From NCBI GenBank assembly GCA_007123465.1, contig SKLB01000201.1, positions 1 through 19,820 on the forward strand: a stretch of 19,820 nt of DNA, read 5' to 3'. The notes under the pieces are model-generated. The model did no database searches. It was not told where the DNA came from and saw only the letters and a list, made by a program, of their open reading frames with translations. The position numbers and the translations under genes were made by a program. Of this stretch, positions 7,164 to 14,196 are shown piece after piece; positions within the stretch are counted from its first letter, which is position 1, and each line of letters opens with the position of its first letter. The DNA is from Spirochaetales bacterium. Its GTDB lineage: Bacteria; Spirochaetota; Spirochaetia; DSM-27196; PWMO01.

Positions 7164-9125
7164 ATGAATTCAAAACAAGCATCGTATCTGCTGGCTGTGC
7201 TGCTGGACAGCTACGACAGAAAAGCGCTCGTGGCAGACCGTGAGTTCTTCACACGGTTGGCGTTTCATTTTCGCGATATCGTGCAGCTTGCGTACTCGCT
7301 CTACGGGGGCCGGTCACACCTGGAACTGTGGATCGGTCGTCTGGTTGAAGTGCTCTACGCTCAGCACATCGCTCGGCCGAAGGCTGCACGAGCAGTAGAT
7401 GAGCAGCGCCTGCGTGATCCACTGTGGTACCTCAGCCACGAACTGGTATCGACCATGTTCTACGTTGATCGCTTTGCGGGTGATCTGAAGGGACTGGAAC
7501 AGCACATCGATCATTTCTGTGATCTCGGCATCAACCTGGTGCACCTGATGCCGCTGCTCGACTGCCCCGAGGGCGCCAATGACGGCGGTTACGCGGTGCG
7601 CGATTACCGGGCGGTCGATCCCCGGATCGGCACTATGGAGCAACTGGACAGCGTCATCGATGAACTGCATAAGCGGGGTATTCTTGTGCAGCTCGACCTG
7701 GTTGTCAATCATACCTCGGATCAGCACCAATGGGCCGTACGCGCCCGCGGCGGGGAGCAGAAGTACCGCGATTACTTTTACATGTACGATGACCGCACAA
7801 TTCCCGATGAGTTCGAAGCTTCGATGCCCGAGGTTTTTCCCGAGTCCGCCCCCGGCAATTTCACCTGGATCCCCGACGCCGAGCGCTGGGTGATGACGGT
7901 GTTTCACGACTACCAGTGGGATCTCAACTACACCAATCCCGAGGTGTTTCTCGAGATGCTGGACGTGATGCTCTTTCTTGCCAACCGTGGCGTAGATGTG
8001 CTGCGCCTTGACGCGGTGCCCTACCTGTGGAAGAAGATCGGGACCACGGGGCAGAATCTCGATGAAGCCCACACCATCCTGCGCTTGTTCCGCCTCTGCT
8101 TGTCGGTTGTGGCTCCCGCGAGTGCGCTGATGGCCGAGGCGGTGGTGCAACCGTCGGAGATCGTCCGTTACTTCGGCACCGATGACTGGGCCGGCAGAGA
8201 GTGCGAGATGGCCTACCACGTATCGCTGATGGTGCTGCTATGGGATTGCATCGCAACCCGCTCGACGCAGCTGTTTCGCCGTGGTCTGGCCGGCATGCCG
8301 CAAATTCCGCGTGAGGCTACCTGGTTCACCTATATTCGCTGTCATGACGATATCGGTCTTGGCTATGCCGATGACGATATCCGCGCCTGCGGTTTTGACC
8401 CCTATCTGCATCGGCGCTTCATCGTTGATTACTTCACCGGACGCTATCCCGAATCTCGCGCCACCGGGGCCCCGTTCATGGTCAATCCGCGCACCGGCGA
8501 CGCTCGTATCAGCGGCAGCGCGGCCAGCCTGCTGGGTCTCGAAGCGGCCCTGGACAGCAACGATGCGCGAGGCGTGGACGCTGCTATTGACCGGCTGCTG
8601 CTGCTCTATTCTATCGTGTGCTCGATCGGCGGGATCCCGATCATCTACTACGGTGATGAAGTTGGCTACTTGAATGACTACAGTTATCTGGACGAGCCGG
8701 ACAAACGTGAAGACAACCGCTGGATGCACCGGCCGCGGATCGACTGGAAAAAGATGGCGCGACTGAGGGACCCGCAAACCGTGGAGGGCCGTATCTACGC
8801 CAGGATGAAGCACCTGCTGGCTACACGGAAACGTCTCGCTGAGCTGTCGGCGCTGCACCAGGCGCAACTGCTTGACCCTGCCAACGATCACGTGGTTGCG
8901 TACTTGCGCTACAGCGCCGATCACCGTACCCTGGTCCTGGCTAACATCTCCGATGTTACCCAGATCGTTGCGCTATCCATACTCGATGAATGCGGTATAG
9001 AACCGGACGTTGTGGATGTAATCAGTGGACAACCGGCGCAGCTGGAGGGAGACTACATCGTCCTGCGCCCGTATCGGTTTCTCTGGTTGCGCCATTCGGT
9101 CTTCGGTGAGGAGCAGAACCAATGA
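7164..9125 (+). CDS. Amylosucrase-type glucansucrase (GH13 subfamily 4)
   Basis: This enzyme splits sucrose, transferring glucose to an alpha-1,4-glucan and releasing fructose. At 653 residues it has the usual length. A helical N-domain (1-90) precedes the (beta/alpha)8 barrel that begins at STMFYVDRFAGDL. GH13 motifs are intact: DLVVNHTSD (178-186); DVLRLDAVP with nucleophile Asp283; MAEAVV with acid/base Glu325; RCHDDIG with Asp395. Asp140 in the GANDGGYAVRDY motif and Arg519 in DNRWMHRP match the salt-bridge pair that closes the -1 subsite of Neisseria amylosucrase. Sucrose hydrolases of the same subfamily are the main alternative. No signal peptide is visible, so it is probably cytoplasmic. 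The start is the ATG at 7164, with only a weak ACAGG upstream. Its stop overlaps the next start (ATGA). Confidence 0.9.
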   Translation: MNSKQASYLLAVLLDSYDRKALVADREFFTRLAFHFRDIVQLAYSLYGGRSHLELWIGRLVEVLYAQHIARPKAARAVDEQRLRDPLWYLSHELVSTMFYVDRFAGDLKGLEQHIDHFCDLGINLVHLMPLLDCPEGANDGGYAVRDYRAVDPRIGTMEQLDSVIDELHKRGILVQLDLVVNHTSDQHQWAVRARGGEQKYRDYFYMYDDRTIPDEFEASMPEVFPESAPGNFTWIPDAERWVMTVFHDYQWDLNYTNPEVFLEMLDVMLFLANRGVDVLRLDAVPYLWKKIGTTGQNLDEAHTILRLFRLCLSVVAPASALMAEAVVQPSEIVRYFGTDDWAGRECEMAYHVSLMVLLWDCIATRSTQLFRRGLAGMPQIPREATWFTYIRCHDDIGLGYADDDIRACGFDPYLHRRFIVDYFTGRYPESRATGAPFMVNPRTGDARISGSAASLLGLEAALDSNDARGVDAAIDRLLLLYSIVCSIGGIPIIYYGDEVGYLNDYSYLDEPDKREDNRWMHRPRIDWKKMARLRDPQTVEGRIYARMKHLLATRKRLAELSALHQAQLLDPANDHVVAYLRYSADHRTLVLANISDVTQIVALSILDECGIEPDVVDVISGQPAQLEGDYIVLRPYRFLWLRHSVFGEEQNQ

Positions 9126-9544
9126 AAGTCGAGCAGACGCGGATCCGGCTCAGCCGGCGTGGCCGGGGTTTTCACCTCATTACGCGGGAGATCGAAGACG
9201 CAATTCCCGCTTCATGGCAGATCGACCGCGGTATTGCGCACATCCATTTGTTGCACACCTCGGCCAGCCTGACGCTGAACGAGAATGCTGACCCGGATGT
9301 GCGTAGCGACATGGAAGCCATCTTCTCGCATCTGGTCCCCGAAAACGAGCCGTACTACGTGCACACCTCTGAAGGGCCGGATGACATGCCGGCGCACGCC
9401 AAGAGTGCACTGCTGGGAGCTTCGGTTACGCTTGCGGTGTCCGGGGGACGTTTTGTACTGGGAACATGGCAGGGAGTCTACCTTTGCGAACACCGTAATC
9501 GAGCGCAGGGGCGCGAGATTTTTCTGACGATGATAGGAGTGTGA
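9122..9544 (+). CDS. YjbQ / UPF0047 family protein
   Basis: A small cytoplasmic protein of 140 residues, the full family length. Recognisable family signatures are HIHLLHTSASLTLNENADPDV (His-rich and acidic, near residues 40-60), then EGPDDMPAHAKSALLG, and the C-terminal GTWQGVYLCEHRNRA. E. coli YjbQ has weak thiamine phosphate synthase activity, and the true role of the family remains unclear. The ATG at 9122 overlaps the amylosucrase stop (ATGA) and is preceded by GAGGAG at 9108-9113. The operon context does not explain its job. Confidence 0.9.
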   Translation: MKVEQTRIRLSRRGRGFHLITREIEDAIPASWQIDRGIAHIHLLHTSASLTLNENADPDVRSDMEAIFSHLVPENEPYYVHTSEGPDDMPAHAKSALLGASVTLAVSGGRFVLGTWQGVYLCEHRNRAQGREIFLTMIGV

Positions 9545-9547
9545 GTT

Positions 9548-9943
9548 GTGACTACGCTTGAGCAGGCCGTCTCGGCCGCGTCGCGCGCGCGAGAGAACGC
9601 CTACGCGCCGTATTCGGGTTTCCAGGTTGGCGCGGCAATCAAGGCGTGCGATGACAGCACCTTCTACGTCGGCTGCAATGTGGAAAACGCCAGCTATGGC
9701 GCAACCATATGTGCCGAACGATCGGCGATTGTTCATATGGTCTCGCGGCGTGGCAAGTGCCCCATCGAGTTCATCGTGGTGGTAACCGCTGCCGATCCGC
9801 CTTCGGTACCGTGCGCGATCTGTCTCCAGATTCTGGCCGAGTTCTGCAGCCCCGAGACGCCGATCCACCTGGCGCATCCAACCGGGGTGAAGCGAACGCT
9901 GCTGCTGCGCGAGCTCCTGCCGCAGCCGTTTGTGTTGGTGTAG
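9548..9943 (+). CDS. cdd: Cytidine deaminase
   Basis: Converts cytidine and deoxycytidine to uridine and deoxyuridine in pyrimidine salvage. It has 131 residues, the size of the homotetrameric family. YAPYSGFQVGAA (19-30) is the family N-terminal motif. NVENASYGATICAERSA carries zinc ligand Cys55 and catalytic Glu57; PCAIC carries zinc ligands Cys89 and Cys92. The residue after the second Cys of that motif is Leu, where Arg is usual (CRQ); this is a minor variant. The start is GTG at 9548 with AGGAG at 9535-9539, 3 bp after the upstream stop, so it lies in the same operon. Confidence 0.93.
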   Translation: MTTLEQAVSAASRARENAYAPYSGFQVGAAIKACDDSTFYVGCNVENASYGATICAERSAIVHMVSRRGKCPIEFIVVVTAADPPSVPCAICLQILAEFCSPETPIHLAHPTGVKRTLLLRELLPQPFVLV

Positions 9944-9948
9944 CGGCT

Positions 9949-10296
9949 GTGGAGGAGAGCCCTGCTGCGGCAGACCGCCGCCGGCCCTTTGCATTGCGCG
10001 CAGTACGCGCACTGTTTGTTCTGCCGATCTGGCTCTACCGCCAGATTGTTTCACCGTGGCTGCCGCAGTCCTGCATTTATACACCGAGCTGTTCGCGCTA
10101 CGCGCACATCAGCATAATGCAGCACGGCGTTTTCAGAGGGCTGCTGCTGGCGCTCGCGCGCGTGCTGCGTTGTTCGGCGCTCTTCAGCGGCGGGCACGAT
10201 CCGGTACCGCAGCGATTCTCCTTCTCCGAGCTGCGTGATGGGTACCGCCGCTTCCACGGCCGCACGAGGCGGCAGGAGGACCGCGGTGGAGCCTGA
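9949..10296 (+). CDS. yidD: YidD membrane-protein insertion efficiency factor
   Basis: A small membrane-associated protein that assists YidC-dependent insertion. The core is unmistakable: IWLYRQIVSPWLPQSCIYTPSCSRYAHISIMQHG, with the paired cysteines of the family. The C-terminal tail (RRFHGRTRRQEDRGGA) is basic. The start is uncertain: GTG at 9949 gives 115 residues, while TTG at 9994 would begin just before the amphipathic LRAVRALFVLP helix. GGAGGAG at 9951-9957 has no in-frame start at a proper distance. It begins just past the cdd stop, and its 3' end overlaps nth by 11 bp. YidD is more often found next to rnpA/yidC, so this location in a mixed operon is slightly unusual. Confidence 0.85.
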   Translation: MEESPAAADRRRPFALRAVRALFVLPIWLYRQIVSPWLPQSCIYTPSCSRYAHISIMQHGVFRGLLLALARVLRCSALFSGGHDPVPQRFSFSELRDGYRRFHGRTRRQEDRGGA

Positions 10297-10939
10297 AGCG
10301 GCGGCCGCTACGGCGCAGCGCGCCGTGCGCGTGCTGCGCGTACTCGAGAAGACCTACCCCGATCAGCGGCCGCTGTTGCGCTACGACAACGCGTATGAGC
10401 TGCTGATTGCGGTTATTCTATCCGCACAGACTACCGATGCTCAGGTGAACGGCGTCACCGCGGCGCTGTTTGCTGCGTTCCCTACCGTGCAGACGCTCGC
10501 CGAAGCCACTCAGGCCGATGTAGAGCGATACATTCACAGTACGGGCTTTTTCCGTTCCAAGGCGCGCAACATTCGCGCCGCTGCGGTGGTGCTGCGTGAC
10601 CGCTTCGGCGGTCAGGTCCCGCAATCGATGCAGGAGCTGCTTTCGTTGCCCGGAGTAGGGCGCAAGACCGCAAACGTCATACGCGGCGCGCTGTTCGGGC
10701 TTCCGGCAATCATCGTTGACACGCACTTTGCGCGCGTGACACGCAGACTGGAACTCACCACAGCTGCGGCACCCGAGCGGATCGAGAGCGAAGTGGCGGC
10801 ACTGTTGCCGCAGGAAGTCCACTACTCGTTCTCGATGTGCGTCAACTATCACGGGCGCTACCGATGCTACGCGCGGCGGCCCGACTGCGGCCGGTGCGAA
10901 ATCCGCGCTCTGTGCGGGTATCCGCGGCTGATCGGGTGA
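10286..10939 (+). CDS. nth: Endonuclease III (DNA glycosylase/AP lyase)
   Basis: A base-excision repair enzyme removing oxidised pyrimidines. The start is GTG at 10286, because AGGAGGA (10274-10280) lies 5 bp before it; the longer frame from 10235 begins inside yidD and has no such site. The resulting 217 residues match the family (E. coli 211). Visible features are SAQTTD (46-51), the helix-hairpin-helix LPGVGRKTANV with catalytic Lys127, VDTHFARV with Asp145, and a complete [4Fe-4S] motif with Cys194, Cys201, Cys204 and Cys210 in C-x6-C-x2-C-x5-C spacing. It overlaps the yidD stop by 11 bp and is the last gene of the operon. Confidence 0.95.
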   Translation: MEPEAAAATAQRAVRVLRVLEKTYPDQRPLLRYDNAYELLIAVILSAQTTDAQVNGVTAALFAAFPTVQTLAEATQADVERYIHSTGFFRSKARNIRAAAVVLRDRFGGQVPQSMQELLSLPGVGRKTANVIRGALFGLPAIIVDTHFARVTRRLELTTAAAPERIESEVAALLPQEVHYSFSMCVNYHGRYRCYARRPDCGRCEIRALCGYPRLIG

Positions 10940-10955
10940 GGGCGTCGCCGCGTTG

Positions 10956-10984
10956 TTGAATCGGAAAGGGATTTCGCCTACTAT
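10956..10984 (+). promoter_or_regulatory. Predicted sigma-70 promoter of the diguanylate cyclase gene
   Basis: TTGAAT (10956-10961, 4/6) and TACTAT (10979-10984) are separated by 17 bp. The -10 ends 9 bp before the ATG at 10994, so the predicted mRNA has only 1-3 nt of leader. No Shine-Dalgarno is present just upstream. Confidence 0.55.
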
Positions 10985-10993
10985 GGCTACGGT

Positions 10994-12298
10994 ATGAAGC
11001 GCGACACCCCTACATATGATGCCGGTTCTGAGCACGCAGATACCCGGCCGCGGCTGGTCTGCATTTCGCTGGCCGACGCCGGATCGGCGGCCGATCTGAG
11101 CGATCAGCTCGGTTTTTTCGGTTTCACAACGCGCGTCGTGGCTGACTGGCGTGAACTGCAGTCGGTGACCGGTTCTGCTCCAATATCGGTTGTGATGCTC
11201 GACGCCGAACTGCTGCAGCAGGACGATGAGTTCACGCACGCTATGCAGGATTTCAAGCAGCAGAACTCCGAGACAGTCCATCTGGTTTACATTTCCCGGA
11301 CCGACACCTTTGAATTGCGGCTGGCTTCGGTTCGCGGCGGCGGTGATGCGTTCATGGTACAGCCGCTGGAGATTGCACGGCTGATCGATAAGATCGACAG
11401 CCTGATGGGTTCCGCCGAGCGCGAGCCGTACCACGTTCTGATCGTCAACGACAACCCTGAAGATGTTTCAACTTACGCTCACATTCTGCAGTCTGACGAC
11501 ATGATCACATCGGTGGTTTCCGATCCGCGCAACCTTTTCCCGGTGTTGATCGAATCCAAGCCCGAACTGATTCTGATGGATATGCATATGGCGGAGTGGA
11601 GCGGCGTTGAGCTGACACGGCTGATCCGGCAGCAGGAGACGTTCATCGGTATACCGATCATCTTTGTGTCGAGCGAGAAAGACGTCGAGAAGCGGCTGGC
11701 GGCCATCGGCTACGGCGGTGACGACTTTGTCAGCAAACCGGTGGTCCCGCGCTACCTGAACGCGCTGTTGCGCCTGCGCGCGGCGCGCACCCGTCACATG
11801 CGGTTCTTCATGGAGCGTGATTCACTGACTGGACTGCTGAACCACTCTAATCTGCGCGAAAAAGTGGGCGCTGAGTTGAAGCGCGCCGAGCGAATCGGTA
11901 ACAGTCTCTGTTTCTGCATGATCGACATCGATCACTTCAAGTCGGTCAACGATACCTATGGGCACCTCACCGGGGACCGTGTGCTGAAGAGCCTCTCGCG
12001 CCTGTTGCAGGATCGGCTGCGAAAGTCTGACGTTATAGGCCGCTACGGTGGCGAGGAGTTTGGTGTTGTCCTGTTCGATACCGCGCTCGATCAGGCCGAG
12101 CGGATCATGAACGAAATACGCGACAGCTTCGCCCTGATCCGGCAACAGTTTCAGGGCAAAGAGTTCTACGTCTCGTTCAGCGCCGGAGTATCATCGCATC
12201 CGGCCTGTTCTTCGGTTGCAGAGCTGATAGAGACTGCCGACAAAGCGCTCTACGAGGCCAAGGAACTCGGGCGCAACCGCGTAGTTGTGGGGGCGTAG
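10994..12298 (+). CDS. Diguanylate cyclase with a degenerate and a near-canonical receiver domain
   Basis: A cytoplasmic signalling protein of 434 residues in a PleD-like REC-REC-GGDEF arrangement. The first receiver (about 20-138) has Asp70 at the expected phosphorylation position, but its acidic pocket is altered and the conserved Lys is Gln (MVQPLE), so it is probably a pseudo-receiver. The second (about 147-262) keeps acceptor Asp196 (LILMDMHM), Ser226/227 and Lys248 (FVSKP), although the first acidic residue reads Asn (VNDN). The GGDEF domain (about 272-434) has the active loop RYGGEEF (350-356), the metal-binding DIDHFKSVND, and an intact inhibitory RxxD site (RKSD, 343-346), so it should be an active, product-inhibited c-di-GMP synthase. 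The start ATG at 10994 has no Shine-Dalgarno. It is monocistronic and convergent with the next gene. Confidence 0.93.
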   Translation: MKRDTPTYDAGSEHADTRPRLVCISLADAGSAADLSDQLGFFGFTTRVVADWRELQSVTGSAPISVVMLDAELLQQDDEFTHAMQDFKQQNSETVHLVYISRTDTFELRLASVRGGGDAFMVQPLEIARLIDKIDSLMGSAEREPYHVLIVNDNPEDVSTYAHILQSDDMITSVVSDPRNLFPVLIESKPELILMDMHMAEWSGVELTRLIRQQETFIGIPIIFVSSEKDVEKRLAAIGYGGDDFVSKPVVPRYLNALLRLRAARTRHMRFFMERDSLTGLLNHSNLREKVGAELKRAERIGNSLCFCMIDIDHFKSVNDTYGHLTGDRVLKSLSRLLQDRLRKSDVIGRYGGEEFGVVLFDTALDQAERIMNEIRDSFALIRQQFQGKEFYVSFSAGVSSHPACSSVAELIETADKALYEAKELGRNRVVVGA

Positions 12299-12308
12299 TT
12301 GTGGAATA

Positions 12309-12332
12309 GAGCGGCGGGCGCCGGCGGCGCTC
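12309..12332. terminator. Possible GC-rich hairpin between convergent genes
   Basis: GAGCG (12309-12313) and CGCTC (12328-12332) form a 5-bp stem around a GC-rich interior that can pair only partly. It sits between the diguanylate cyclase stop and the stop of the minus-strand gene, which it overlaps. No T-run follows on either strand, so it is at best a weak bidirectional terminator. Confidence 0.2.
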
Positions 12333-12852
12333 ATTTCGCAGCGGTCAGTTTGTGTTCAGCAGCGATACGCCACGCAACGGTCTGCCACCAGCAGGGGGGA
12401 TGTGCGCTGACCACCTCGATAACCATCGCCGATGCCGTATTGATCGGCCGCGGCCACAGCGGTGCGCTTCCAAGGGGCTGCCGCGGCAATCCCGGATGCT
12501 CGCGGCAGCCGAGGAACACCGAATCCGGCGGCAGAGCGCAGTCAGCAGCGAGAGGCAGGCGTTCTCGTAGTACCCGGCACGTGGCCGAGGGTGTCAGCGG
12601 AGCCACGTATACGTCGTCAATTGCGCGCACCGCTTGAAGCGTAAACGGTACCAGCGATAGCCCCAGCAGCGCCCGCAGCAACGAGTGCGCGGTGCGGGGA
12701 TCGAAGGCTTCCGACTCGTCCAGACGCCCGGCAACGATCAGCGGTGGCAGCGCCCTGGTAGAAGCCAGACCGTACTGCCGCCACAGGCTGTCTTGGGCGC
12801 GGTAGCAGATCTGCTCAACGTGGTCGGGCAGTGACAGGCCAAGCAGAAACAT
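12331..12852 (-). CDS. Uncharacterised protein, 173 residues
   Basis: I do not recognise this gene. The chosen start is the ATG at 12852 (MFLLGLSLPDHVEQICYRAQ), because a promoter with TTGCAA-17-TACTAT ends 9 bp before it; the open frame continues upstream to 13011 but that part runs through the promoter and into the divergent gene. The opening strand, followed by a helix and GLASTRALPPLIVAGRL, faintly recalls 2'-5' RNA ligase-like (2H) proteins, but neither H-x-T/S motif is present, so any such link would be to a degenerate member. The C-terminus is rich in Trp and His (HPPCWWQTVAWRIAAEH). No signal peptide or membrane segment is evident. Codon composition looks coding. Confidence 0.6.
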   Translation of the reverse strand: MFLLGLSLPDHVEQICYRAQDSLWRQYGLASTRALPPLIVAGRLDESEAFDPRTAHSLLRALLGLSLVPFTLQAVRAIDDVYVAPLTPSATCRVLRERLPLAADCALPPDSVFLGCREHPGLPRQPLGSAPLWPRPINTASAMVIEVVSAHPPCWWQTVAWRIAAEHKLTAAK

Positions 12853-12861
12853 GATGGCTGG

Positions 12862-12890
12862 ATAGTAGCGCCGCCGGCCGACTTTTGCAA
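12862..12890 (-). promoter_or_regulatory. Promoter of the 173-residue gene, sharing its -35 with the divergent promoter
   Basis: On the minus strand, TTGCAA (12890-12885, 4/6) is followed after 17 bp by TACTAT (12867-12862). The ATG lies 9 bp beyond the -10, with no Shine-Dalgarno, the same arrangement as at the diguanylate cyclase gene. TTGCAA is its own reverse complement and also serves the plus-strand promoter. Confidence 0.5.
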
Positions 12891-12912
12891 CGAGCCGTGA
12901 TCGTGTTATACT
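12885..12912 (+). promoter_or_regulatory. Promoter of the 255-residue gene
   Basis: TTGCAA (12885-12890) and TATACT (12907-12912, 5/6) are separated by 16 bp. The predicted transcription start is near 12919, giving a leader of about 40 nt that contains the Shine-Dalgarno GGAAGG (12948-12953). Confidence 0.5.
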
Positions 12913-12959
12913 GATGGCCAGTAGAGCAATACAGACTGAGCGGCTACGGAAGGGTGGCA

Positions 12960-13727
12960 ATGACAAACAAGATTCAGCGCGCAGTAACGGAGATCGTGGG
13001 GCGGATTTCAAGTTGGGACTCGGTTGACACCATTTCCATGGTGGAGTCGGGAGAAGATCTTTACGATCCGTATTTCTTCATCAGCTTTGATGTCTACTGT
13101 ACCGCGGACATTCCCGATGAAAGCCGGCGGCGTACCGTATTTGAGGATAGCGTTGCGTTCGAATCGCTGCAGAGTAATCGCAAGGATCGCTTTCTGTTGC
13201 GCGATATTCCCTTTCGCATCGAATACAAGGATCTCAGGCGATTTGACGAGATCATCAACGCGGCCAAAGCCAGTGAAGTTGTGCAGCGTGACTCGGGTAC
13301 CTATATGTTTTATCGGCTCAAGGAGTCGCAGATTCTCTACCAGAAGTCCGACTGGATCGACGAAGTCCGAAAAGACCTCGATGCGCTGAACGATCAGTTC
13401 TGGGACGGCCTGCGTGCTGCACTCGAGGCGCGTATGGAGCATTTCCTGGGTGATCTGCACGCCGCGGTGGTGCGCGAGGACTCGCTGTTTTTTCTGATCT
13501 CAAGCGCCGGGTTCATCCGCAGCCTCTTCAGCGTGCTGTTTGCCATAAATCACCGTTTCGAACCGTCTGCTCGCGGCCTCTACCAGCAGGTGCAGGAACT
13601 GCCGATTGTGCCGGACCCGTTTGCCGGACGTCTCGATAGCTTCCTGCGCTCCGAGAGCAGCTCAATGACGCCGCAGCGTAAGAAGGAAGTTGCTGAACTG
13701 ATGGCGAGGAGCGTACTGGCGCTGTGA
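12960..13727 (+). CDS. Uncharacterised protein, possible nucleotidyltransferase-like fold
   Basis: A 255-residue cytoplasmic protein, not confidently recognised. The start is ATG 12960, with GGAAGG 6 bp upstream; the GTG two codons earlier overlaps that site. The N-terminal strand pattern DTISMVESGEDLYDPYFFISFDVYC resembles the GS...DxD core of KNTase/DUF4037-type nucleotidyltransferases, although the canonical Gly-Ser is not clean. PFRIEYKDLRRFDEII recalls the following strand, and the C-terminal helices with LFSVLFAINHRFEPSARGLYQQV and ELPIVPDPFAGRLDSFL recall the helical domain of those proteins. This assignment is from pattern memory only. It has its own promoter, divergent from the 173-residue gene, and its stop directly abuts the stop of the convergent Rrf2 gene. 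Confidence 0.7.
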   Translation: MTNKIQRAVTEIVGRISSWDSVDTISMVESGEDLYDPYFFISFDVYCTADIPDESRRRTVFEDSVAFESLQSNRKDRFLLRDIPFRIEYKDLRRFDEIINAAKASEVVQRDSGTYMFYRLKESQILYQKSDWIDEVRKDLDALNDQFWDGLRAALEARMEHFLGDLHAAVVREDSLFFLISSAGFIRSLFSVLFAINHRFEPSARGLYQQVQELPIVPDPFAGRLDSFLRSESSSMTPQRKKEVAELMARSVLAL

Positions 13728-14141
13728 TCAGATTGTGTAGACAAAGCTCTGCTCGCTGCGCATCTTGTCCTGCAACAACTCTTCGAGCGTAAGCTCAAGC
13801 AGCTGTGCTATCGATGACTCCAGCCGTAACCAGAAGAAGCCCAGAGCGCCGTCGCGTTTGTCTTCGGCTACGATCTCCAGGCGTCCTTCGAGTGCGGCCA
13901 GCAGTTCGGCAACCTGGATCTGCCGCGGTTCGCGCGCCAGCGCGTAGCCGCCTTGCGCCCCACGGTAACTCTCTACAAAGCCGGCTTTTTTCAGTTGCAC
14001 CAGGATCTGCTCCAGGTAGTGCTGCGGGATCGCGTGAGTCGAGGCGATATCACGAATTTGAACCGGACCCGACCTGTAGCTTTGCGCCAGCGCTACTGTG
14101 GCCGTCAGCCCGTAGACGCCCTTTGCCGATATCGTAAACAC
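13728..14141 (-). CDS. Rrf2-family transcriptional regulator lacking cysteines
   Basis: A DNA-binding repressor or activator of 137 residues. The N-terminal winged helix is typical of Rrf2: VQIRDIASTHAIPQHYLEQILVQLKKAGFVES, then the wing RGAQGGYALAREP and IQVAELLAALEG. The protein contains no cysteine at all, so unlike IscR, NsrR or RirA it cannot hold an Fe-S cluster through Cys ligands. It is closer in style to CymR, whose signal comes from a protein partner; that comparison is inference. The start is GTG at 14141 with AAGGAG upstream. Its promoter lies over the 3' end of recQ, so it can be transcribed both from there and as the last gene after rlmN-recQ. Confidence 0.88.
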   Translation of the reverse strand: MFTISAKGVYGLTATVALAQSYRSGPVQIRDIASTHAIPQHYLEQILVQLKKAGFVESYRGAQGGYALAREPRQIQVAELLAALEGRLEIVAEDKRDGALGFFWLRLESSIAQLLELTLEELLQDKMRSEQSFVYTI

Positions 14142-14167
14142 GGTTGCTCCTTGTCTGCGGCTACCTC

Positions 14168-14196
14168 AACATATCGCCGCACACGGCTGTGGTCAA
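14168..14196 (-). promoter_or_regulatory. Predicted sigma-70 promoter of the Rrf2 gene
   Basis: On the minus strand, TTGACC (14196-14191, 5/6) and TATGTT (14173-14168) are separated by 17 bp. The -35 overlaps the recQ stop codon. The leader of about 20 nt carries AAGGAG before the GTG start. Confidence 0.55.

Noticed and set aside
6115..7182. Long minus-strand frame opposite the yehW region (355 codons).
   Set aside because: The translation is low-complexity, polar and Gln/Asn/His-rich, with no domain; it covers the end of yehX and all of yehW, both firmly assigned.
7314..8219. Minus-strand frame of 301 codons opposite the amylosucrase gene.
   Set aside because: It is antisense to the conserved GH13 barrel and lacks any signature or ribosome binding site.
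9709..9948. N-terminal extension of the YidD frame back into cdd.
   Set aside because: The extension lies entirely inside the cytidine deaminase gene and its sequence is not seen at the start of YidD proteins.
12853..13011. N-terminal extension of the 173-residue gene.
   Set aside because: It would run through both divergent promoters and the start of the 255-residue gene, and its residues are Ser/Arg-rich without character.
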